Shown here: positions 20,658 to 33,054 of the stretch, one piece after another
Position numbering within the stretch: the stretch's first letter is position 1
Layout: each line of letters starts with the position of its first letter
Source: Aquarana catesbeiana
Taxonomy: Eukaryota > Chordata > Amphibia > Anura > Ranidae
Direction: 5' to 3'
Assembly: GCF_042186555.1 (NCBI RefSeq)
Contig: NC_133328.1
Location: 332,197,039-332,261,038 of the forward strand
Length of the DNA stretch: 64,000 nucleotides
Notes under the pieces: model-generated
Told to the model about the DNA's origin: nothing
The model's input: the letters and a program-made list of their open reading frames with translations, nothing else
The model's database searches: none
Translations under genes and position numbers: made by a program

Positions 20658-21395
20658 ATAAGCCATATCAAAAGCAAAATTGCAGTTTATCTTTTTTTGT
20701 TGGTTGTTAGTGTAATATCAACTGTGAACTTCCAAAAGGCATTTAATTGCTGACCACTGAGTATTTATATCAGTACAGTGTGTTCTTTCACACTCAGAAC
20801 TGCTGGATGTAATAATTAACTTTTTTAGAAGAAATGTTTTTATCACATAACATATTTCACAATTAGTTTGGCTTTCTGTACTTTGAGTTTACATAATGCG
20901 AACATCATAACATATTAACACAAACATCATGGAACGTTCAAGGAAAATTAGAGATTAAGCCACAACCTCTGTAACCTCAGGCTAATCATTGAGGAATTAT
21001 TCATAGTTGAATCCATAACAAGTTTTGTAGACGGCCCACAATACTGGATGCTGTAAATCATGGTAATTATTACATAGCATTTGGGTAATTCTAGCTTTAT
21101 TCTTTTATTAAATCTATATATTAAAATTAAACTAAGGACAAAAAAAAAAAAAACAGAACATTGTCTGTACAACTACACTCAGTGGGGCCCTACCAGAGTC
21201 TACTAGGGTACATTTATGAAAATCATGGTAGACAAGTGGTTAAATCAAGCTCACAGCTGTTCTGTGGATGCAAGTCCCACAGAAAAATGTTCCCCTGGTA
21301 AAAAAAAGGAACCTCCTATGGTTAATGACCTCCAGAAGTGACATGTATTACATTACTTCCAGGAATATAGCTGTCATTTCTCAGCTAGTGTACCC
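20658..21395. other. AT-rich DNA, nothing recognised
   Basis: No supported gene or repeat. The stretch after about 21200 may be a very diverged start of the relic described at 21396. Confidence 0.45.
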
Positions 21396-21608
21396 AAGGA
21401 TGCAGCTATTCAAATAAGATCTGTGTTTGAATAGCTGCATTTGGAGGGCAGGGGATTCACTGGGGGTCTAACAGAACCCCATTGTCTCCATTAAGAGGAC
21501 CTATCACTTGTCCATGCTATCACATAGGGGGCTTTTTAGCCCTCTTATGATAGCAATAAAGTAAAATAAATAAAGAGTTGTATAAAAATAATTGAAAAAA
21601 TGTAAAAC
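21396..21608. mobile_element. Ancient relic of the TTAA element, left piece
   Basis: GGGGGTCTAACAGAACCCCAT, ACCTATCACTTGTCCATGCT and ATGATAGCAATAAAGTAAAAT line up in order with GGGTCTAATAGACCCCAA, ACCTGTCACTACCTATTGCT and GAGATAACAATAAAAATG in the good copy (62185-62285). It continues at 28007 after the L1-B insertion. Confidence 0.6.
21594..21608. repeat. Target-site duplication of L1-B, 5' side
   Basis: GAAAAAATGTAAAAC, identical to 27992-28006. Confidence 0.88.
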
Positions 21609-21765
21609 GGCAGGAGGCGGAGCCTAGCGGAGCAGACATGCATTGTTAGAGCTCCACACCGCTGAGGAGAGAAGAGAAGGACAAAGCGGAGCCTGCAGGC
21701 TCAAAAGGTATCCATTTGAACCTTTTTGCCCCAGGGAACAAACTGTGAAAGTTTGGGCAGGAAAT

Positions 21766-22833
21766 ATGGTACTGGGAGGAAACCGTGGCAGAAATAAAAA
21801 TCGCCTCACAAAGAGCTCACAGGCACTCACTGCAGCTGAAGCAGCTCCAGTCACCTCACAAGATACAGCATCAGGGCGCTCTCACAGACAGAAAATGTCA
21901 CAGCAAGACTCTCCATTTGAGTCAGATACAGAACAAATCCTCTCTCAAACTTCTCCACAAGCCCCCTCAGTATCCCCAGTAATATTATTACAATTTGAAA
22001 AGATGCTTCATAAGGCTTTAAAACAAACCTCAGACCAAATAACAAAAAGCCTAACCAAAGAAATAAGAGAGCTGGGAAACCGCACCGCAGCCTTAGAAAT
22101 AAAAATGGATGAAATTGAAATTACAACCCAAGAAAATATAACAGAATTGGAACAATTAAAAGAAGAGAATTTAATACTTCAAACTAAGCTCGAAGATTAC
22201 GAAAATAGAGCTAGACGTTCAAACTTGCGCATAAGGGGAATACCTGAAACTGTGACAGACCTGCAATCTACTATTACTGCTCTATTACAAGAACTAAAGC
22301 CAGATATCCCTATTGAACGTTTAGAACTGGACAGAGTACACAGAGCCCTCACAGCCAAAAAGAAAGATGGACCCCCACGTGATATAATCACAAAATTTCA
22401 TTATTACAGAACGAAAGAACAAATACTAATTGCTGCAAGAGAAAAAAAGGAACTTAATTTTCAAGGACACAATTATCAAATTTTTGCTGACCTATCCCAA
22501 CTTACTATTACTAAAAGACGATCCATGAAACCCCAACTAATGGAAATGCAACGCCACAACATTATGTATCAATGGGGCTTCCCCTTTTCAGTCAGATTTA
22601 ACTACCAAGGTACAATTTACAGAAGCAGGTCAGCAGATGAACTACAACATACCCTTTTAAAATTAAATCTGACAGAACCCACAAGCAGCAACACCCCCAC
22701 ACGTAGAAGAATGGCATCATCTTCACCTTCAGGCAGCACCCAGAAAATTTCAGAACAAAATGGGAATCATCATTCTCACAAAAGAGGCCGTTATGCCACA
22801 TCATCCGTGGACCAAGAAGATTCAATGGACTGA
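21766..22833 (+). CDS. L1-B ORF1: RNA-binding coiled-coil protein
   Basis: A 355-residue protein from the first ATG of the frame (21766); the frame extends upstream to 21643 only through non-ATG codons. The N-terminus is basic and Ser/Gln-rich. A coiled coil of about 75 residues (roughly 75-150, heptads such as TAALEIKMDEIE and ELEQLKEENLILQTKLEDYE) leads into the RRM signature ARRSNLRIRGIPE, then DRVHRAL, PRDIITKFHYYRTKEQIL and the C-terminal domain. This is the L1 ORF1p architecture. The frame has no stop although ORF2 of the same copy is dead, so the protein itself could still fold. Confidence 0.9.
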   Translation: MVLGGNRGRNKNRLTKSSQALTAAEAAPVTSQDTASGRSHRQKMSQQDSPFESDTEQILSQTSPQAPSVSPVILLQFEKMLHKALKQTSDQITKSLTKEIRELGNRTAALEIKMDEIEITTQENITELEQLKEENLILQTKLEDYENRARRSNLRIRGIPETVTDLQSTITALLQELKPDIPIERLELDRVHRALTAKKKDGPPRDIITKFHYYRTKEQILIAAREKKELNFQGHNYQIFADLSQLTITKRRSMKPQLMEMQRHNIMYQWGFPFSVRFNYQGTIYRSRSADELQHTLLKLNLTEPTSSNTPTRRRMASSSPSGSTQKISEQNGNHHSHKRGRYATSSVDQEDSMD

Positions 22834-23528
22834 CATCCTAATTCCTGATATCTCTTCATTTATTATACTAAGAGATGGTTCTCTATAAAAAACCTATATT
22901 TATAACTGAATGTAACTGCATTCTGATAGTCACACACTGTGTGGGATCATGTTACATTCCAGTTATATTTCTTGTTACTTCTGATTCATATAACCTTAGA
23001 ATATATAAGTGAAATAAGGAAATTCTTGTTCAGTTATATATTATCAGGTAATAACAATAGATTTATTACTTTTTAGGACAAATATGTTCAATAATCCAGA
23101 AGTAATGGAAGCTTTTTCTTTCTTTTCTTAAAACAAATATATTATTACCTAACTAGTTCCTAGAATTATGTTTTTGTTTATTCTAATCTGAAGCAATACA
23201 ACCTCAATTTTATGAGTTAACATATCTAAACAGTTACATATGAATAAAATATGTAATTGTTTACTCTAAAAGGGTTAAAATCCCAAAATAATTCAAACTA
23301 TCTTCATCAATACCAAAGTTATTAACAGTACCTTTCTAACTGAATTATTTAGCCTAGGGCAAGACTAACCATATACAACCACCCTGGAATAAATAATTTC
23401 AACAAAAACTATATTCTGCACTCCAATTAATGAAACATCATTTTGATGTCTTTTGACATAGCACTTCTCTCCTGTAAGCGGAAGATCCGTGTACCCCCAT
23501 TAGCCCTCCTCATTCTCCCAACCATATT

Positions 23529-23792
23529 ATGTGGGAGTGTGACGAAGGCACTTATTCCCCTGAGAGAGATATTTATTCTCTTTCACGGGTAAATTGTGAT
23601 TACTTGCAAAAAATAATTTATACAATGTATCATCTAATCTCATATGTTTTTTGTTTACTCTTTACTCCAGAATTCACTGGTTTCTTTTCTATCTATTCAT
23701 CTCTTCAGTCCACACAGGTTGATCTGCGCAGTCAGCTCTGCATAACAAAAAGTAAGTCAAAACTATTTGATCTATTGCCATGGCACCACTGA
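23529..23792 (+). CDS. Small ORF upstream of and overlapping L1-B ORF2 (87 aa, uncertain)
   Basis: An ATG-initiated frame of 87 codons in the ORF1-ORF2 gap that overlaps the first 13 nt of ORF2. It has a hydrophobic middle (YHLISYVFCLLFTPEFTGFF). There is no recognised family. It may be chance; the reason to list it is the similarly placed 73-codon frame in L1-A. Confidence 0.25.
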   Translation: MWECDEGTYSPERDIYSLSRVNCDYLQKIIYTMYHLISYVFCLLFTPEFTGFFSIYSSLQSTQVDLRSQLCITKSKSKLFDLLPWHH

Positions 23793-26700
23793 ATATATTT
23801 TCCCTGAATGTTCAGGGAATAAATGTCCCTCAAAAAAGGACCAAAGCCTTCCGTACTTTCCATAACAAGAAGGCTCACATAGTATGCCTCCAAGAAACAC
23901 ACTTCACCAAAGATTCTACTCCAAAATATATTTCTCCTTTTTATCAACAAATTTACACGGCTTCTGCCTGTACCAAGCAAAGCGGAACTCTAATTGCATT
24001 TCACCGATCCACACCATTCACCTTATCATCAGAAATTAAAGACCCAGAAGGTAGATACCTGATACTCATGGGTTATATAATGGATACAGCAATCACGGTG
24101 ATTTCCTACTACGCTCCTAACAAACAACCTACACCATTCCTCTCACATATATTACAAGTGATTAATACACACAAAATAGGAACAGTGATAATGTGTGGGG
24201 ATTCGAACCAGGTCCTCCTCCCATTTCTAGATAAATCACCTTTTACACCATCCAAAATAACCTCTAGATTACCTCAACTTCTTTCTAAATACAATCTGGT
24301 AGATTCATGGAGAGAAAGTAACCCAATGAAAAAGAAATTCACTTATTTCTCGCACCCTCATCAAACCTTCACCAGAATAGATCATATTTTTCTAACAATA
24401 GGAATGATACCAGAAATTATTGCATCAGATATAATTCCGATTCCGTGGTCTGACCATAATGCAGTATACACTACTATAGCCTCAGCCATACCAAAACGCA
24501 TGACCCAACGTGGTACTTACCGGACATAATGCTCAAACACCCACTACATCAGATGGCCATTGAACAAGCTTTAAAGGAATACATATCAATTAATAATACA
24601 ACAGACATCTCCCCAATAACACTGTGGGAAGCTCATAAGCCTGTCTTGCGTGGTACAATACAAAGACAAATGGCAATATTTAAACGGGAACGCAAAAATC
24701 TAGCAAAAAAACTAGAACTCAATTTTAATGCAGCCTACATATCATTTCAAGATAATCCATCTCAGAGTACAAAATCTCATCTGGAAAAATCTAGATTGGA
24801 ATACGATCTATTTCTCACTGAGTCAGTTGATAAATCCCTCAAACGCTCCAAACACAATTTCTACATGAATACAAACAAACCAGGTACATATTTGGCTCGG
24901 GCATTAAATTCAACTAACAAATCTTTCAAACCAATACGTTTGAAATTATCAAAAAATGTTTACACTTGTAATCCAGTTAAAATAGTCCATAAATTTCACT
25001 CACATCTCGCAACTTTATACAAGACAAACAATGAATTTAATCCTACAGAGGCTGAATCCTTCTTCTCAAAAATAACCTTACTTGAGTTATCTCAGAATCA
25101 AAAAAGCAGTTTGGATGAGCCTGTAACTATAGATGAAGTTGCTAACGCCATAAAAGACCTAAAACTTAACAAAAGACCAGGCCCAGACGGCTACTCGGCT
25201 TTATACTATAAAACATTCTCAGAAATACTCTCTCCCATTCTCACTGAAACTTTTAACAAACTTCTAGATGGACATTCTTTTCGGCAAGAAACACTAATGG
25301 CAATTGTTTGTATGATCCCAAAACCCCTTTCTGATGATACTTCCTGTGTGAATTATCGGCTTATCTCTCTGTTAAACCTCGATATTAAATTATTAGCAAA
25401 AATAATAGCAAAACGCCTCAATAGCATTATAGGAAAATTAATACATAGAGATCAAGTAGGCTTCATGCCAAATAGACAGGCAGGCAATAATAGACGCAGG
25501 GCAGTGTTATTGGCACATATTGCTAAAAAACGGAAAATCCCTTTATGTTTTCTATCTCTCGATATTAAGAGGGCATTTGACACAGTATCCTGGCAATATA
25601 TGCAATATTCATTACAAAAATGGGGTTTTGGACCCCACTTTTTAACATGGATCAAAGCATTATATAATAAACCCAAAGCCTATGTAAAATATGCTGGATA
25701 CAAATCTGAAGCCTTTAATATCGAAAGAGGTACCCGACAGGGTTGCCCATTATCTCCCTTATTATTTGCCCTTATACTTGAACCCATGGCCCAATACATC
25801 AGAACAAACCAAACTATAACTGGCATTGAAGTAGGAAGTATTACACACAAATTATGTATATTTGCAGACAATATATTACTTTTTCTATCATCACCACAGG
25901 TCTCTGGTCCTAACTTAATACCAGCTCTTGATAGATTTGCAGCCCTATCCGGCCTTATGATTAATCCTAAGAAATGCCTAGTGCTTAATATTTCACTCAC
26001 AAACATGGAATTGATCCCGGCTAGGGCTGCACTCCCATTCACATGGGCAGAAAAATCAATCCTATATCTTGGAATTCATTTAACAGCATCTCATTCTGAC
26101 TTATTCTCAACCAATTATCCTCCTGTATTAAGACAGATCACAAATCTAATAAAACAATGGTCGCAACTTCCTTTATCCTGGATAGGGAAGATTAATGCAA
26201 TCAAAATGACTATTCTACCCAAATTGCTTTATCTATTCAGAGTCCTCCCTATTCCAATTCCTTCCTATTTTTTGAGAATAGTACAAAAAAGAGCAACTTC
26301 GTTTATATGGGGCTCTTCTAAACCACGTATACCTATACACACACTACATCTTCCCAAAAATAAAGGAGGCCTGGGATATCCTAATTTTACTAACTACTAC
26401 AGAGCAGCACATTTGGCCAGTCTGTCCAAATACCATGCAAAACAGTGAATCCCATTATGGGTATTTATAGAGGCTTCAGAAAATGACCCTCTATTAATAT
26501 CAAATTTATTATGGCTTGATCCTAAAGACCGCTTTAAAATTCATAATCCCATAACTAAACACTTCTTATCTCTCTGGGATAAACTAAAAACCAAATATCA
26601 GTTACAATCTCCACACAATCCTCTCCTTTCTTTTATCAGAAATCCGGCCTTTTATCCGGCATGGATCTACCCAAATTCTTTTAAAGCTTGGACAACATCA

Positions 26701-27561
26701 GGCATTCAGACACTAAATGACTTCATAGCATCTAAATCATTCCTTTCATTCCCATCGCTTAGAGAAAAATATGATCTACCAAACTGAGATATTTAGATAT
26801 CTCCAAATCAAAAATTTCTATACACCATTCCTAAAGGGGGATACACCATTATCCCAATTATCCATTTTTGAATCAATCTGTACAAAAGATCCATTTGCTA
26901 AAGGTACAATTTCATCACTTTATAATCAATTATATGGAGTAGCAAATCTTAATAGACCCTCTTACGTTCAGAGGTGGGAGGAGGACCTGGGACGAACTTT
27001 AGAAGACACGGACTGGTCTAACATATGGCTCACATCTAAGTCATCTTCACCCAACATCTTAGCACTGGAGACAAATTATAAAGTCCTAGCTCGCTGGTAC
27101 CTTGTACCCGCTAGAGTGGCAAAATATTCACCTAATACCTCAGCTCTTTGTTTTCGAGGATGCCCAGAAATAAGCACATATTTACACATATGGTGGACGT
27201 GCCCAGTAATCCAAACCTTCTGGAAGGAAGTCTTCGTGATTGCATCTAAAATATTTAAAAAAATAATACAACCAGATCCATATTTAACTTTACTTAATCT
27301 AAAACCGGAATGGTTAACACTCTCTCAATTCAAACTTATGATCCAACTAATAACGGCTGCAAAACAAACAGTGGCCAAAGCATGAAAATCTCCTACATTG
27401 GTACTAGCAGAAACAATTCACAGAATGAATAATACAATGTCCCATGCTAAGATGGTAGCCATCGATCAAAATCAAATTCCAAAATTTGAAAAACTTTGGC
27501 ATCCTTGGATAAAACAACAGTTCCTGTCAAACTTCAATGACTCTGTCCTGTTGCCATGGTA
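23780..27561 (+). pseudogene. L1-B ORF2: endonuclease/reverse transcriptase, inactivated
   Basis: The ATG at 23780 opens an AP-endonuclease (SLNVQGIN, QETHF, YAPN, RIDHIFL, WSDHNA). The frame shifts by an indel near 24505-24515; the following frame reads through 24529-26445 with the RT motifs RPGPDGYSA, YRLISLLN, LSLDIKRAFDTV and RQGCPLSP. A TGA at 26446 replaces Trp, a further frameshift lies at about 26786, and a second Trp-to-TGA is at 27383 (the copy at 57000 keeps Trp). Key residues are also lost: FADD is FADN (near 25867) and GDFN is GDSN (near 24200). The C-terminal knuckle CFRGCPEISTYLHIWWTC remains. Confidence 0.92.
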
Positions 27562-27991
27562 ACAGATTAAATGACTTACAAAGACACCCATTCTAAGGCT
27601 TCAAAGAGAACTAAAAAGAATAATAAACTGACGAGCGGGACAACCTTGTAGACCATACCTCTACCTTTCAACCCTTTTTCTTCTTTCTCTTTCCTTTTCT
27701 CCACCTTACGATTAAAGCTCATTATCAGAATTTATTTGACCTATATACACTCTACTTGTAAACAATATGTATAGTAGGTATAAATCATTTAAATACCTAC
27801 AAAAGTAACTAAGGAAATTATATATATCTTTAATTTAGGTTTACGTGAACCCAATGTTTAATATTTGAAATTTCATGATATTTACCTATATAAACCCTAC
27901 TGTAAAACAATGAGCTTACTTTATAGATCCTTGTAAACTTACTTTATGTATCTTTATAACATTGTATACTCAATAAACTTCTTTTGACAAG

Positions 27992-28006
27992 GAAAAAATG
28001 TAAAAC
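27992..28006. repeat. Target-site duplication of L1-B, 3' side
   Basis: GAAAAAATGTAAAAC, identical to 21594-21608. Confidence 0.88.
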
Positions 28007-28530
28007 ACCTCCATCACTCCTGCACACACCCCATATAAAAAGTGCAGTGTAGTATGAATACATGTATGTAAAGATCAATTTCACCACACATGTGAGGTAT
28101 TATATTAAATGTCAGAGTTAAAGTAATAATTATTAGGTCATAGTTCATGGCTACTCTAAACTGATGACCTGTAAAGGAATTTAAAGCTTTGTCTATGAAG
28201 AAGTTTGGATACTATAGTTTAAGCGATTTTTAGGACTTGACATGTTTGGTATTGTATCTGTTTACTCAGCATAACCCCATCTTTTGTGTTTTACCAAAAG
28301 ATTCAGTATAATGTTGTGTTTGTACTAAAATTCATATTAGTGTGTTTTTTCCTGAAAATATGTATTTGGTAAATAACTGCACAAATATTCTGCAACATAA
28401 AAAAATTACAATTGTCACTATTTTATTCTTCAGGGTATTTGCTTTCAGAAAATATGTACTAGCAAGAAATGCAGATTTTAACATGTGTGCAAAAAAATTA
28501 AAGTGTCTCAGTAGACAAGTGATTAAATAG
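28007..28530. mobile_element. Ancient relic of the TTAA element, right piece
   Basis: Collinear with 62455-62930: CATGTGAGGTAT, GACCTGTAAAGG, GACATGTTTGGTAT, TACTCAGC, CATCTTTT, GTGTGTTTTTTCC, CTGCACAAATAT, CAGGGTATTTGCTTT and finally CAAGTGATTAA at the end. It is much more diverged than the two good copies, so the family is old. It was interrupted by L1-B. Confidence 0.65.
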
Positions 28531-28955
28531 ACATTGCTGGGCTAAATAAATTTTTGCGAGAAGATTGGGTTTTTAAAAGTATTCACAATCAGCAACAAAG
28601 CCAAGAGCTTATATTGGCTATATTGGTTCAAGTACACATCCTCTTATACAGTCTGTTGGGTTACGTAAATAATGCACATACTGCACATCTCTTTAGTTTT
28701 ACAACTGCATACTGTAGCTAGTCGCCATTCATCAGGGAATAAATGAATACATCTATTACTCATGATTGACTGCATATGTTAAAGTTTAATAACACTGAAT
28801 TTATCGAAAGGATATTTGGAGAACAATACCTGTGTCTGTAAAAGTTCAGATGTATAAAGCAATCTAAAATATAATAATGACATGCAAAATGCACTGGTTT
28901 AGTACAATCAGGTCATTTGGGAGAGTCTTTAGGCTTGTTGTTATTGCTTGTACGC
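28531..28955. other. AT-rich DNA, nothing recognised
   Basis: No gene or repeat that I can support. Confidence 0.5.
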
Positions 28956-28956
28956 C

Positions 28957-29275
28957 CTCATTGGGTGGCACAGGAGCTTAGTGCATAGCACTTTTGGCTT
29001 GCAGGACTTGGCTTCAATTTTGACTTGGTTTCAGTCTTGGTCAGGACGCTATCTGTATAGAGTTTGCATATTTTCTCCATGTTATCATGGGTTTCCTCCA
29101 GATACCCTGTTGTTTTTACTACACCTCAAAGACATACTGGTAGGTTATTTGGCTTCTGTCTAAATTGTCCCTAATATGCATGTACAAATTGGCTATGCAC
29201 ATGTTTTATCAGATTCTGCATAGCATTCTCAAGCCAAACAATTGGGTGTCAGGAGAGTGTAAGCTCTTAAATGCC
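28957..29275 (+). repeat. tRNA-derived SINE-like sequence, degenerate
   Basis: The order GGGTGGCACAGGAGCTTAGT, AGCACTTTTGGCTTGCAGGA, CTATCTGTATAGAGTTTGCA, GGGTTTCCTCCAGATACCCT, CAAAGACATACTGGTAGGTT and ATTGGCTTCTGTCTAAATTG matches a repeat I know from many vertebrate genomes, with a weak tRNA-like head (A-box-like GGCACAGGAGCTTAG, B box decayed). The name of the family is not certain. Confidence 0.6.
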
Positions 29276-29690
29276 CCAGCTCCATGACTGCTGCTGCTGA
29301 TCTCATTCCAGCATCCTGGTTTTGGCTGCGATGCATTCTCCTTGTCTGCCTGCCAACCTGCTTGGTGATTGATGTAGCCAGTCTCTGGGTGGAGACCAAA
29401 CCTGATTTAAGCCAGCCAAGCCTGCAGTCTCATGCTTGTGGTAGTGTTTGTAACACATGATCCAAGCTCCCTGTTTGTCTGCCCTGCCTGCTAGTTTGGA
29501 TTCCCTTGTTGATGACTTCAGATCTGATATTGACTACTCTCAGAACTCAGGCTGCCCTGAACCTGAACTGTCACTGACCAATCTGCCTGTCTGCCAATTG
29601 CAAGTGCCTGTTAGCTGTGCTCTGTTCAAGTGCCTGTTCACTGTACTCAGTTTGTGTCTGCCCTAGTGTGGTGGCCAGGTACTATGGCAT
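29276..29690. repeat. CTGCCTG-rich degenerate low-complexity stretch
   Basis: Many CTGCCTG, CTGCTG and CCTGTTTG words give imperfect short repeats. Frames here are open by composition only; no protein family is recognised. Confidence 0.35.
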
Positions 29691-31074
29691 CATGTATGAG
29701 ACTTGGGGCAACCAAGTACTGATAGGCCTACTTTCCATACGGGAAAATGGGTTGCTATAAGTGAAGAACACAGAAGCTAGCTATAATGCCTGATCACCTG
29801 CTCTAGGGGTAGGGGTGATATTGAGGAGGGTTGAAGGAAGACCTAGTAATCTACCTCAGAAAAACATGCCAAGAAAAATCTATGAAAAAATGTTTTAAAG
29901 TGCATTGGACATGGTACCCAGGGATATGGCGCATGCAATTGCTGAGAGTCAGATATGAATGGTTATATACATGGATAAATCATTGCTCTTTGTTTAGTAA
30001 ATCCAGCCAGTCCATTTTTATATATTACATGAAGCTAAAATAGTCATTGAAAATACATTTAGCCAAGCTATAGAATGCTAAAATTAGATTTCTAAATGAT
30101 GTGAGCTGCAGTAATAAAATGCATAAGTAAAGGTTTTGAGAAAGATTAAAGATATAGTAGCTTCTGTGAGAGCATTATGTTTTTGGAAAAGTAATACTTT
30201 ATATATTACTCAGTTTGAAATCAAGTCTTTGGTATCAAAAACATTTTACTCATGTTATCTAGCTTGAATTAAAATATATATGAAAAAATAATAGCATCCT
30301 AAATACTGTGAAACATGAGTCACATAGGCTCGATTTGCAACAAGTGGCTTATAGAGATCAGGTTCATGTTATTTTAAGTGAAATAGGAAAGTGATCAAGA
30401 GCGTGATCTGTGATGAAATCCTACACTTTTAAACTCTTCAGTAAAATATAATTTACCGCCATTTCTTCTGAGATATTCTTTAACTATGTTTTGCCATTTT
30501 TGTTGCTTTTCAAATCATACTTCAATTTCTATGGGGTTTCTTTGCAATAAAATAACACACTTTCATATAGCATTTATTTAACTTGATATGTGTGTGTTGT
30601 CAAAGGGGTATATAAACATAAAAAAATATGAAAAATTGCTTTGTTTCAACAACCTTTAAAATATTAATGCTCTCATTGCCATTTTTTTTTACAAAATGGC
30701 ATATTAACAAGAACTTTCAGAACCTTGGTATGTAAAGTAAATCCTGTGGCAAGTAGTGGTTAGTCACATTCAATTTGTACGTGCTCTGTTTTATGAGGTT
30801 TTGCAGCTTATCCAAGCTGCTTCTTCAGCTGTAATTATGCATTTACTTTATATCCACACAAATAAATCAATCACTGGTCAAACACCATGGAATCTATCAA
30901 AAAACATGTTGATTGATCAAGAACAGAATGGAACCATAATGCTCTAATTACACAATCTTATGCTGGAACAAGGAAATTCCACAAATTTTTACACCTTTCA
31001 TTCTGTTCTTGGAAAATCAACATTTTTCTTGACACATTCCATGATGTTTGAATTAGGATAACTGTATTAACAGT

Positions 31075-31075
<1 letters not shown>
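29691..31075. other. AT-rich DNA, nothing recognised
   Basis: No supported gene. Short frames do not match any family I know. Confidence 0.5.

Positions 31076-31110
<35 letters not shown>
31076..31110. repeat. Poly-T tract, 35 nt
   Basis: Uninterrupted T run; it may be the tail of a minus-strand retroposon that is otherwise unrecognisable. Confidence 0.9.
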
Positions 31111-31113
<3 letters not shown>

Positions 31114-31543
31114 GGTACCATCTCTATCACTGACAAAAGTAGCTGCCCGTTCAGCAGATTAACCCTTACTTAGCCTCAAAAGCAGTCACAAATACTAATG
31201 GAAAAAATGTAAAACAAAAAATTTAAAAGGGCCAGGCCAAGGTAAGGCTTCTTTAGAAGAGCATAGCCCAGAAAGAGGTTACTGCCTGGATCCTAGCAGG
31301 CTTGGTTGTGCATATAGGACTAGGGGTCGTGAGCCTCTGTCAGGCGCACTCTACCAGAGTGGTTGAAGCGTCATAAGCAGCACATTCATGAGACTCTATG
31401 GTAACCATCTGTAGAGGGGTATCGTGGTCGTTCCAACATTCCTACTCAAACATGACGGAATAGACCCTGGGGCCTTTTTTAATCGGGGGACTTTATAGGA
31501 AGAACTATTCAGTCCTCTGTCTCATCCTAATTAGAAGATTGGT
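31111..31543. other. Unassigned sequence between poly-T and hAT-type element
   Basis: Less AT-rich than its surroundings (for example GGTCGTGAGCCTCTGTCAGG and GGGGTATCGTGGTCGTTCCA). It lies directly downstream of the poly-T tract. I recognise neither a gene nor a repeat family. Confidence 0.3.
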
Positions 31544-31617
31544 TTGACAAGTAGACATGTGCAATTCGTTTCATTCTGAATTAGTTTTTTAATGAATTTC
31601 AACAAATTCATTCATTA

Positions 31618-32190
31618 GGAATTATCCGAATTAACGAAAACCCATTTACTGAATTTTTCCAAATTATAAATATTATAAATTATAAATTTGTAAATTCGTA
31701 CATTTGCACATTCGTAAATTCGTACATTCGTAAATTCATACATTTGCACATTTGTAAATTTGTACATTCGTAAATTCCTACATTCTTATATTTGTAAATT
31801 GGTAAATTTGTAAATTGGTAAATTGGTAAATTGGTAAATTGGTAAATTCGGAAATTTGTAAATTTGTAAATTCGGAAATCTGAAATAATTAACTAATAAT
31901 AACTTAACTATTACTAACTGTTAAATTGCTCACACAGGCCATGGGCCTATGTGGAATTGCTCCCCAAAATACATTCAGCTGCTTCTCCTGAGTACGGGGA
32001 TACCACATGTGTGGGACTTTTTGGGAGCCTAGCCACGTACGGGGCCCCGAATTATCCGAATTAACGAAAACCCATTTACCGAATTTTTCTGAATTTATAA
32101 ATAATATAAATTATAAATTTGTAAATTCGTACATTTGCACATTTGTAAATTCGTACATTCGTAAATTCATACATTTGCACATTTGTAAAT
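31618..32190. repeat. Duplicated AT-rich arm segment flanking a foreign fragment
   Basis: GAATTATCCGAATTAACGAA and the following AAATTCGTACATTTGCAC units occur at 31618-31770 and again at 32047-32190. Between them, 31928-32046 is a piece of the TTAA family core (CACACAGGCCATGG, CTGAGTACGGGGATACCACA, GGGAGCCTAGCCACGTACGG). So part of the arm was duplicated around a fragment of another element. Confidence 0.75.
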
Positions 32191-33054
32191 TTGTACTTGC
32201 GTAAATTCCTACATTCGTATATTTGTAAACTGGTAAATTGGTAAATTGGTAAATTCGGAAATCTGAAATAATTAACTAATAATAACTTAACTATTACTAA
32301 CTGTTAAATTATAAGTATTGTAATTTCCTTTCAAATTTGGCTGTTAGTGAACGTAACAAATACAAATTTATCTGAAGTTACAAATTATCCGAAATAACGA
32401 ATGCCATATCCAAACGAATGGAACGTAATGAATTAATAATAATAAATAATATTAATAAAAAACTTTTTATTATTATTATTTATTATTAATTTGTTCCGTT
32501 CCATTTGTTTAGATGTGGTATTCGTTATTTCGGATAATTAGTAACTTCGGATAAATTCGTATTTGTTACGTTCACTAACAGCCAAATTTGAAAGGAAATT
32601 ACAATACCTATAATTTAACCACTTTAGCCCCGGAGCATTATGCTGCATAAGGACCAGAGGACTTTTTCCAATTTGGCACTGCGTCGCTTTAACTGCTAAT
32701 TGCACGGTCATGCAATGCTGTACCCAAATGAAATTTGCGTCCTTTTCTTCCCACAAATAGAGCTTTCTTTTGATGGTATTTGATCACCTCTGCCGTTTTT
32801 ATTTTTTGCGCTATAAACGGAAAAAGACCGAAAATTTTGAAAAAAATTTATATTTTCTACTTTTTGTTATAAAAAAAATCCAATAAACTCAATTTTAGTC
32901 ATACATTTAGGCCAAAATGTATTCGGCCACATGTCTTTGGTAAAAAAATGTCAATAAGCGTATATTTATTGGTTTGCGCAAAAGTTATAGTGTCTACAAA
33001 CTAGGGTACATTTTCTGGAATTTACACAGCTTTTAGTTTATGACTGCCTATGTC

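Larger units (their letters stand above)
21609..27991 (+). mobile_element. L1-B: full-length but inactivated L1/Tx1-like retrotransposon
   Basis: Bounded by a perfect 15-bp duplication GAAAAAATGTAAAAC at 21594-21608 and 27992-28006. The order is leader, ORF1 (21766-22833), a 950-bp gap, decayed ORF2 (23780-27561) and a 3' UTR ending AATAAACTTCTTTTGACAAG without poly-A. It is a different family from L1-A. A 5'-truncated relative sits at 56571-57751. Confidence 0.92.
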
